22,107 bases of DNA, taken from assembly GCA_000438075.1 (NCBI GenBank), contig FR903530.1, positions 1-22,107 on the forward strand, in the 5' to 3' direction. Shown here piece by piece: positions 15,937-22,107 of this stretch (its first letter is position 1; every line of letters starts with the position of its first letter). The position numbers were made by a program, and so were the translations under genes. The notes beneath the pieces are model-generated. The model saw only the letters and a list, made by a program, of their open reading frames with translations, was not told the origin of the DNA and made no database searches. Origin of the DNA: Clostridium sp. CAG:609. GTDB taxonomy: Bacteria; Bacillota_I; Bacilli_A; RF39; UBA660.

Positions 15937-17310
15937 ATGAAATATGAAATAATTAAGATTAAAAAGGAAGAATTAAACTACATTGATAATATTGCAAAAC
16001 TAAGTAGCACAAGAAAATTATCAGAAAAAGAGAAACTTAAAGTATATCAAATACTAGAAAGTTACAAAGAAAAACTAAAAGTTTTATTTGAAAAATATTA
16101 TCTTAAACTAATCAAGGATGAAAATAAAGATTATGACATTGATGAAGTAATAATTAAATTTAATATTGATAAAAGTTATTTATCATCCATTAAAGATGCA
16201 GAAAAACGTAAAAGTCTTATGATATATTTAGATATAAATCCATATGAATACACTTATTATCTAACGTATGCAAAATTAAGATATTACAAAAACAACTATA
16301 ACAAAATTAATATTAACTACATTTTAAATAATCAATCATTATCCGAAAAACCTATATATATATTCATGTACAAATATTATTATGATGAAGATACTATTAT
16401 TAATGAATATCATTATGCAATATATTTTGACCCACTTAAAAATGAAAAATATACGATTTTAGAATCAGAAATGGAAGATTTTGAAAAGAACAAAATTATA
16501 ATTTATCCAGAAAAGTATATTAGTACAAATGAAATATTAAAAGTACTTAACGAAGAATTATTAAATAAAGGAAACGAAACTATCAATGACTGCATTACAA
16601 AAACAAAATTAAGAATCAAAAACTTAAGTTATAAAAAGTCACCAGAATACAAAGAAAAAATTTTACTAAAAAAAATAAATGAATTATACCAAAGAGTAAA
16701 AGGTACCATAGTAAATGAAGAAACATTATTTCAAGGCAACTTCTTAAAAATTAAACAAGAAACATACAAACTTCCAAATAACTCAGTTGTAAAAAAAGAA
16801 AAAGTAGTTAAAAATAATGGTAAAGATTCAGTAATAGTTATTGCTATAACAAAAGATTTTAAATACATAATCACAATTCAAAATAGAATAAATAATAAAT
16901 TAATTGCTGAATTTCCATCCGGTTATATCGAAGATAATGAAAACCCACTTGATGCTGCCAAAAGAGAATTACAAGAAGAAACATCATACAAAACAGATTC
17001 TCTAATTTTATTAGATGAAGCATATACTTCACCAGGTATAGACAACTCAAAAACATATATAGCGCTTGCCAACAACTGTATTAAAACAGATGAATTATAC
17101 ATAGGTGGAACAGAACTTGTAGATTATGAACTATTTACAGAAAAAGAATTAAAATTCCTAATATATAAAAATATAATGAATGGTGCTATGAATAAACTCG
17201 CATATTATAACTTAATTACCAACACCATAAATCGTAATACATTTATAATGGGTGAAGATGAACACATTTATAAAAGATTAAGAAAGAAGAAAAATCCATT
17301 CAACAATTAA
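15937..17310 (+). CDS. NUDIX hydrolase (ADP-ribose-pyrophosphatase-like) with large unknown N-terminal region
   Basis: A 457-residue protein, over twice the usual length of ADP-ribose pyrophosphatases. The C-terminal part (about 262-430) is a NUDIX domain of the NudF kind: ETLFQGNFLKIK at its start, EFPSGYIE, the NUDIX box from G329 through E335 and REL (343-345) to EE (347-348), and SPGIDNSKTYIAL after it, typical of ADP-sugar hydrolases. The box has Ser350 where Gly is usual; the metal-binding REL/EE residues are kept. Residues 1-255 are Lys/Tyr-rich, with an N-terminal helical part (about 10-60) and a beta-rich middle (YIFMYKYYYDED, YHYAIYFD); I recognise no family. AAAGGAAG sits six bases before the ATG. 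It is the only plus-strand gene, divergent from LysR. Confidence 0.88.
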   Translation: MKYEIIKIKKEELNYIDNIAKLSSTRKLSEKEKLKVYQILESYKEKLKVLFEKYYLKLIKDENKDYDIDEVIIKFNIDKSYLSSIKDAEKRKSLMIYLDINPYEYTYYLTYAKLRYYKNNYNKININYILNNQSLSEKPIYIFMYKYYYDEDTIINEYHYAIYFDPLKNEKYTILESEMEDFEKNKIIIYPEKYISTNEILKVLNEELLNKGNETINDCITKTKLRIKNLSYKKSPEYKEKILLKKINELYQRVKGTIVNEETLFQGNFLKIKQETYKLPNNSVVKKEKVVKNNGKDSVIVIAITKDFKYIITIQNRINNKLIAEFPSGYIEDNENPLDAAKRELQEETSYKTDSLILLDEAYTSPGIDNSKTYIALANNCIKTDELYIGGTELVDYELFTEKELKFLIYKNIMNGAMNKLAYYNLITNTINRNTFIMGEDEHIYKRLRKKKNPFNN

Positions 17311-17339
17311 AAAAAAAAATCAGGAACAAAACCTGATTT
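17309..17339 (-). terminator. Bidirectional terminator between NUDIX gene and tRNA-Met
   Basis: A perfect 8-bp stem (AAATCAGG 17317-17324 with CCTGATTT 17332-17339). The U run is strongest on the minus strand (complement of the A run from 17309), so it mainly ends the tRNA-Met transcript, but it also follows the NUDIX stop directly. Confidence 0.8.
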
Positions 17340-17350
17340 AAAATTTCAAT

Positions 17351-17427
17351 TGGTAGCGAGAGGGAGATTCGAACTCTCGACCTGCCGGGTATGAACCGGA
17401 TGCTCTAGCCAGCTGAGCTATCTCGCC
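17351..17427 (-). tRNA. tRNA-Met, elongator (anticodon CAT)
   Basis: A 77-nt minus-strand cloverleaf with encoded CCA. The D arm GCTC/GAGC with AGCTGGCTA, anticodon loop TTCATAC and variable AGGTC match the elongator tRNA-Met of Bacillus closely, and the initiator anticodon stem (GGG/CCC) is absent. Two stem mismatches are visible: U27-C43 in the anticodon stem and A50-C64 in the T stem; the acceptor closes with a G-U pair. A tRNA-Ile2 reading (CAT with lysidine) is less likely from the overall sequence. Confidence 0.9.
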
Positions 17428-17438
17428 ATGACTACTAA

Positions 17439-17467
17439 ATCATACCAAAAAAAAAGCCATTTTGCAA
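17439..17467 (-). promoter_or_regulatory. Promoter of tRNA-Met
   Basis: On the minus strand TTGCAA (17462-17467), 17 bases including a T9 run, then TATGAT (17439-17444), about 12 bases before the tRNA 5' end. Confidence 0.6.
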
Positions 17468-17498
17468 GACTTTTTTGATATTTTTCATAAAAACTGGC

Positions 17499-17538
17499 AA
17501 AAAGCACCTGACTAATACATAAATTATCCTAGTATGCT
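17499..17538 (-). terminator. Possible terminator of the CAP/CAT-like operon
   Basis: Imperfect stem AGCA plus ACTA with TAGT plus TGCT (17503-17538), with an asymmetric internal loop, followed by a short U run on the minus strand. It overlaps the stop codon of the CAT-like gene. Confidence 0.4.
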
Positions 17539-18181
17539 AGATGACAAAATCTTTTAAATTATCATCTATAACATTAATTAACTTACTTATATGATATCCA
17601 TCTACAAATATATGACTTACTGTTATATTAAATGGTACCAAATACTTATCTTTATCTAAAAAATATTTTCCAAAACAAATTCTTGGTACAACTTGAGAAT
17701 GAACATCATCTGGAATCGGATGAGTAACTCCAGTAAAACTAATCCAAGGTAAACTAGTAATATAATACTCATTCCATGCATCAGTTAAGTTATAAGAATC
17801 CTTTGTTAACACTTCTTCATTTTTAGCTTGATCTATTTTTTCACGGGCAAGCTTATAAAAATTTTTATAATCATCTACATAACAAAATCTAACATTTTCA
17901 AAAGTATCATTCTTAGTTAACACAGTTATACCCGGATTACATACATCATACATAACTGCTTCATTATTTAAAAATCTCATTTTCATCTCATCAACACTAT
18001 TCAAAGATTTAACAAGAACAAACAAAAAATTAATAAAAAATGAAGTATGTGTTTCTTTTGAAAACTTAACCAAATCAGTTACATCAATATTTAAATTAAC
18101 CCCATAAGTGGAATCTCTAAAAGACTTAAACCAATCATAAGTCTTTTTTCTATTCAAATTTTCTACATCTATTTTTTTCAT
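17537..18181 (-). CDS. Chloramphenicol-acetyltransferase family protein
   Basis: A 214-residue member of the CAT family, close to the 213-220 residues of classical enzymes. The N-terminus IDVENLNRKKTYDWF follows the family pattern; later blocks are SLPWISFTGV, FGKYFLDKDKYLVPF and the active-site segment VSHIFVDGYH, where H190 matches the catalytic His and D194 the structural Asp. The usual paired His before it is Ser189. Family members acetylate chloramphenicol or related acceptors using acetyl-CoA, but chromosomal relatives often have other or unknown substrates, so resistance should not be assumed. Start chosen at 18181 because AGGAGG lies four bases away and overlaps the TAG stop of the upstream CAP gene, making a coupled pair. 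Confidence 0.88.
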   Translation of the reverse strand: MKKIDVENLNRKKTYDWFKSFRDSTYGVNLNIDVTDLVKFSKETHTSFFINFLFVLVKSLNSVDEMKMRFLNNEAVMYDVCNPGITVLTKNDTFENVRFCYVDDYKNFYKLAREKIDQAKNEEVLTKDSYNLTDAWNEYYITSLPWISFTGVTHPIPDDVHSQVVPRICFGKYFLDKDKYLVPFNITVSHIFVDGYHISKLINVIDDNLKDFVI

Positions 18182-18189
18182 ATTGCCTC

Positions 18190-19399
18190 CTAATATTGAA
18201 ATAATTGTACCCAATAATATGTGCCATAAAATTTAATTACACCAACACCAATTCTAGTAAAAGAAGAAGAAATCATGTTTTCATAATGACCTTGAGAACC
18301 CTTCCAAGCGTATGAAACTTCTTTAGCATTACGTTGCCTACTTGCTATATTTTCACCTACACCATAAATATCTTGACCAAAATCACGCATTATGTAATAA
18401 CACATATTCCCATCAGGTCTTTCATGAGAAAATTTATCTGAATAAGCCATTTCAATAGCTCTGACCATTGCTGCTTTAGTTAAAGTTTCATCAAGTTTTA
18501 AAGCATCAACTCCTGCTTCAGCTCTAAATTCATTGGTATATTTTACTACATCAACTACTTCATTTTTATATATACTCATGTTTTCAATAGCTTCACTTAA
18601 CATATCCGAAGTCTTTGCATTAAAATTCTTTCCATCAACTTCATAATGAGTATATTCATCAACTACTTTTTTAGATCCATCACTATATAAATTATAAGTT
18701 TTAACATGCCAAGAAATTAACTTAGTGCCATATTTTAAATTTTTTTCTTCTTTTTCAGATTCAGTATCTGTTTTAACAAAATAAACCTTACTATTAGTAT
18801 TTTTAGAATTATTATTGTTATTATTACTTACCTTTTTATTCACTATTTCTAAATTAGTTTGTTCTTCAACTTCATTACCACTACTATCTTTAGCAATAAT
18901 TACAATATTATATGTACCAATTTTTTTCATAAACTTTATCTTCTTTATATGATAAAATGCATTTATCGCCACTATTATCAGTACAACTATCAACAAAATC
19001 ATTTATTTCGTATTTATCTCCAACAACAATACTAACACTTTTTAATTTTAAATCTGGTTTTGTTGTATCTACTACATTTAAAGTTGTCTCATATTTTGTT
19101 CCTTCAACATCTATAACTACCCTATATTTACCAACTGCATTATAATTATCATTAAAATCTACATTTTCATCACCAAGATAATACAAAATTTTTACATTCT
19201 CCTTCATATCTCCATCAAAAAAATCTTTAGCACTTAGAACTTCACTCATAACTTCTACATTTACATCTTTTTTTACAACTACTTTTACTTGTTTATCATT
19301 ATTTGTATTATCCTTTTTATTAAAAATATATAGTCCAATCAAGCAACCAATAATTAATACTAAAACCCCAATAATTATATACTTCTTTTTTTTCTTCAT
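18190..19399 (-). pseudogene. Membrane-anchored Ig-like/CAP-domain protein, frameshifted at an A7 run
   Basis: Two overlapping minus-strand frames make one protein. The first (from ATG 19399) has a basic N-terminus, a hydrophobic segment (about 7-25, with IIGC at 16-19 fitting a lipobox) and Ig-like strands (KYRVVIDVEG, DTTKPDL). It then breaks at a run of seven A (18921-18927), about residue 158, and stops at 18908. The second continues exactly if one A is dropped (KVYE then KIGTYNIVIIAKDSSGNE), completes the Ig-like domain, and after an Asn-rich linker enters a CAP/SCP domain (FSHERPDG, GENIA, GHYENM, IGVG, YWVQLF). Restored length would be about 406 residues. The GTG at 19411 lies within the ribosome binding site, so I use the ATG. 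A perfect TATAAT lies at 19416-19421. CAP proteins are secreted, of varied and mostly unknown activity. Confidence 0.88.
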
Positions 19400-19435
19400 T
19401 TTTACCTCCACCTAAATTATAAAACATTTAAAGAT

Positions 19436-19466
19436 AAAAAGCTATAAGAATTTATACTCTTATAGC
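19436..19466 (-). terminator. Terminator overlapping the 3' end of the Ca2+ ATPase gene
   Basis: A perfect 9-bp stem (GCTATAAGA 19441-19449 with TCTTATAGC 19458-19466) followed by five U on the minus strand. The 5' arm encodes the last Ala-Ile-Arg codons and the TAA stop lies in the loop. Confidence 0.8.
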
Positions 19467-22004
19467 AATACCTCTTTTTTTCAAAACATATTTTCTTAAC
19501 CAATCAACTGGAAATACCGACAGAGCTAAAACAAGTACTAAAATAAGTTCATTTAATTCTAACCCATAAGTCCTAAATATATCTCCTCCATTATAAATAA
19601 TAAACATCTGAGCAACAAAGATAAAACCAAACACTAATATAAATGGTTTATTTTTACCCAACTTAGCAAAAGTATTAATTCTTACTGTTCTTGCATTAAA
19701 AGCATTAAAAATACCCATGAATATAAACATTGCAAAATATGCTGTCATTAAATATTTATCATTATCACCAACTCTAATCAAAGATTTAAATATCGGAGCC
19801 TTTAAAAACACAATACATAACAAAGCACAATATAACCCAGTCCAAATAATTTCACTATACATATACTTATTCATAATTGGATTATCTTTTCTCTTCGGTG
19901 GTTCATTCATATACTCAAGTAATGGTGGTTCATATGAAAAAGCTATTCCTGCAAAAGTATCCATAATCATATTAAGCCAAAGCATTTGCACAATAGTAAT
20001 CGGTGTTGTAACTCCAATAAATGAACCAACTATAGATAAAACTAAAGCACACATATTAACTGTTAACTGATAAATAATAAATTTTCTAATACTTTTAAAA
20101 ATAGTTCTTCCATACAAAACAGCTTTACTAATTGATAAAATATTATTATCAAGTATTACTATGTCTGCAGCTTCTTTTGCAACATCAGTTCCACTTCCAA
20201 CCGCAAAACCAACATTAGCTTTTTTTAAAGCTGGGGCATCATTTACTCCATCTCCAGTCATACCAACAACTAAATCCATTGATTCTAAAATATTAACCAT
20301 TCTACTTTTGTCACTTGGAAGAGCCCTAGCAATAACAGCAATATTTTTATATTTTTTCTTTATTTCTTCATCACTTAATTTGGCAAGTTCTTCACTACTT
20401 AAAACAAGATAATTATCTATATCAATAAGACCAACCTCACGTGCAATAGCTTCTGCTGTATCTTTTGCATCCCCCGTAACCATTATTGGTTTTATTCCAG
20501 CTCCTTTAATTAAACGAACACCTTCTTTTGCTTCACTTCTAAGTTCATCTTTAATATTAACAAAACCAATAAAACATAATTCATCCATACTCTTGCCATA
20601 TGCAAATACAATTACTCTACCAGCTGCCTTAGTAAATGAAGAAATTTTCTTTTTTATTCCAACTTGATTTATAAAACTTTTTTTACTTCCATCACTAGCT
20701 AAATAACTTTTACACTTATGAATAATTACTTCACTAGCACCTTTTATAAAAATATTTCCATCACTTAAAGTAATACTACTATACTTTTTACTACTATCAA
20801 ACAATTCTTTAGAAACAATATTCTTTTTGCCCCCCCTACCAATAAACTCCATTAAAGCTCTATCCGTGGAATTTCCACCAACTAAACAATCACCACTAAA
20901 TTCACTTTGATTATTTAAAGCTAAACTAGTATAATAAATATCATAATTATTTAAAGCCTTTAACTCACTACTACTTTTATAAATCTTTAACTCCGGAGTA
21001 ACAAAGCACACAACCTTCAAAGCACCCTTAGTTAATGTTCCCGTTTTATCAGTAAGTAACACATTTAAACTACCCGCAGTTTCAATACCTACAAGTTTTC
21101 TAACCAACACATTATCTTTTAACATCCTTTTCATATTACTTGATAAAACCAAAGTAATCATCATTGGTAAACCTTCGGGTACAGCAACAACAATAATTGT
21201 AACAGATAAAGTAAGGGCATACATCAAATGATTAAACATCAAAGGAAAATCACTAATAGTGGCTTTAATTAAATTAATATCAAAATTATTTTCTATAACA
21301 ATACTTGCAAATAAATATGATATACTTGCCAAAAGTGCTCCGACATAACCAATTCTACTGATAGTTTTAGCAAGACCCCTTAACTTAGTTTTAAGTGGAC
21401 TTTCTGGTACTACTTCTTGTAACTCATAAGAAATTTTTCCCATTAAAGTATTATCACCAATACAATCAACTTTCATAAGTGCTTCACCATCATAAACAAC
21501 TGAACCACCATATACTTTACTTTTACTAACCTTTAAAGCTTCCTTACTTTCGCCATTTAATGTTGATTCATCAACACTAATCTTACCACTAAGTAAGTAT
21601 CCATCACAACATACTCTATCCCCACTTGATAAAACAAGTACATCACCAACAACTACATCTTTAGAAAAAATCTCTTTAACAACACCATTTCTTTTAACCT
21701 TTACTTTTCCATTTAACTGTTCACTTTGTAACCTCTCAAAAGCTTTTTCGCTTCCATACTCACTTATACTTGATATAAAAGATGCTAAAAATATTGCTAT
21801 AAGTATTCCAATAGTTTCAAAAAAATCAAAATTTCTAAACAAAACAACTACCTTGATAGCAAGTGCAATAAGAAGTATCTTAATAATGGGGTCACCCAGT
21901 GATTCAAGTAATAGATGCATAAAAGTATTTTGTTTTCTCTTTGTTATTTCATTCGTGCCATATTTATTTCTAGATTCAATTACTTCTTTATCTGTTAAGC
22001 CCAT
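19452..22004 (-). CDS. P-type Ca2+-transporting ATPase (PMCA/SERCA type, IIA/IIB)
   Basis: An 850-residue P-type ATPase. The N-terminal LTDKEVIESRNKYGTNEI is the cation-ATPase N domain. The actuator has ESTLNGES (E152; the usual TGES reads NGES), transmembrane segment 4 has VAVPEGLPMM (about 276, the calcium-binding motif), the phosphorylation site is DKTGTLT (D319), the nucleotide domain has KGAS, and the hinge has VTGDA and GDGVNDAPAL (about 585). Around ten membrane segments are visible, with NMIMDTFAGIAFSYEPP in the M6 region typical of Ca2+ pumps. It exports Ca2+ from the cytoplasm using ATP. GGAGG lies eight bases before ATG 22004. It is a single-gene unit with its own terminator. Confidence 0.95.
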   Translation of the reverse strand: MGLTDKEVIESRNKYGTNEITKRKQNTFMHLLLESLGDPIIKILLIALAIKVVVLFRNFDFFETIGILIAIFLASFISSISEYGSEKAFERLQSEQLNGKVKVKRNGVVKEIFSKDVVVGDVLVLSSGDRVCCDGYLLSGKISVDESTLNGESKEALKVSKSKVYGGSVVYDGEALMKVDCIGDNTLMGKISYELQEVVPESPLKTKLRGLAKTISRIGYVGALLASISYLFASIVIENNFDINLIKATISDFPLMFNHLMYALTLSVTIIVVAVPEGLPMMITLVLSSNMKRMLKDNVLVRKLVGIETAGSLNVLLTDKTGTLTKGALKVVCFVTPELKIYKSSSELKALNNYDIYYTSLALNNQSEFSGDCLVGGNSTDRALMEFIGRGGKKNIVSKELFDSSKKYSSITLSDGNIFIKGASEVIIHKCKSYLASDGSKKSFINQVGIKKKISSFTKAAGRVIVFAYGKSMDELCFIGFVNIKDELRSEAKEGVRLIKGAGIKPIMVTGDAKDTAEAIAREVGLIDIDNYLVLSSEELAKLSDEEIKKKYKNIAVIARALPSDKSRMVNILESMDLVVGMTGDGVNDAPALKKANVGFAVGSGTDVAKEAADIVILDNNILSISKAVLYGRTIFKSIRKFIIYQLTVNMCALVLSIVGSFIGVTTPITIVQMLWLNMIMDTFAGIAFSYEPPLLEYMNEPPKRKDNPIMNKYMYSEIIWTGLYCALLCIVFLKAPIFKSLIRVGDNDKYLMTAYFAMFIFMGIFNAFNARTVRINTFAKLGKNKPFILVFGFIFVAQMFIIYNGGDIFRTYGLELNELILVLVLALSVFPVDWLRKYVLKKRGIAIRV

Positions 22005-22086
22005 ATGCTTGTCCTCCCAAATAATATTATGAAATAATTACTACTTGTAGAACAAAAAAACATCTAATCTCTAAAACAACTCCTAT

Positions 22087-22107
22087 AAAAAAGTCCGACA
22101 CTGTCGG
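22087..22107 (-). terminator. Terminator of an upstream gene at the window edge
   Basis: CCGAC / GTCGG (22095-22099 and 22103-22107) with a three-base loop is followed on the minus strand by AC and six U. The stem may continue beyond the window. Confidence 0.65.

Noticed and set aside
17537..18181. Acquired chloramphenicol resistance cassette
   Set aside because: Base composition matches the surroundings, there are no mobile-element genes next to it, and the gene is coupled to the CAP gene. It looks like a resident family member.
18908..19002. Two separate overlapping genes for the CAP region
   Set aside because: The overlap falls inside one Ig-like domain, the second frame's start has no ribosome binding site, and removal of one A gives a seamless join.
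103..22004. Genetic code 4 (TGA as Trp)
   Set aside because: All long conserved genes are complete with TGG for Trp, and no in-frame TGA interrupts an otherwise intact gene.

Overview
The window is very AT-rich DNA (GC well under 30% by eye) from a bacterium using the standard code. The low-GC Gram-positive signs are AGGAGG-type ribosome binding sites, a T-box leader on ileS, a yqeG-yqeH pair, a zinc-ribbon L32, tRNAs with encoded CCA and Rho-independent terminators. A gut-type Bacilli/Mollicutes-related lineage of the Bacillota is my best guess; that is inference, since no rRNA is present. Almost all genes are on the minus strand; only the NUDIX gene is on the plus strand.

Layout from low to high coordinates (transcription mostly runs right to left). 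1-2353: a 15-bp tandem duplication at the window edge, then a two-gene unit: a 629-aa coiled-coil/acidic protein with a C-terminal hydrophobic hairpin, and an 89-aa small protein. 2354-7257: a compact overlapping operon yqeG-yqeH-mutL-(membrane-anchored 345-aa protein)-yceD/DUF177-rpmF, from an extended -10 promoter to a hairpin terminator. 7264-7701: an ASCH-domain gene broken by a TAA at codon 4. 7716-11205: T-box-controlled ileS (eukaryote-like type 2 with a swapped GLHH signature), followed by tRNA-Arg(CCG) and a terminator. 11213-13729: an MBOAT O-acyltransferase and an SGNH-hydrolase-like partner, a lone cell-envelope acylation pair. 13764-14931: a GC-rich structured island, a decayed C-terminal remnant of an Rpn/PD-(D/E)XK transposase-like gene, and an intact Rpn-family gene. 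14979-17310: a LysR regulator divergent from a NUDIX hydrolase with a large unknown N-terminal region, with a near-perfect palindrome between them. 17309-17467: tRNA-Met with its own promoter and terminator. 17499-19399: a secreted Ig-like + CAP-domain protein interrupted by a one-base frameshift in an A7 run, followed by a chloramphenicol-acetyltransferase-family gene. 19436-22107: a PMCA-type P-type Ca2+ ATPase and, at the edge, the terminator of an upstream gene.

Most genes are housekeeping: ribosome assembly (YqeH, YceD, L32), mismatch repair, isoleucyl-tRNA supply, envelope modification and cation export. The less ordinary signals are the GXHH-type IleRS, the GC-rich island with mutually exclusive pairings, the NUDIX fusion with its LysR partner, and two genes broken by single-base lesions. 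I did not find a convincing multi-gene novel defence or mobile system.
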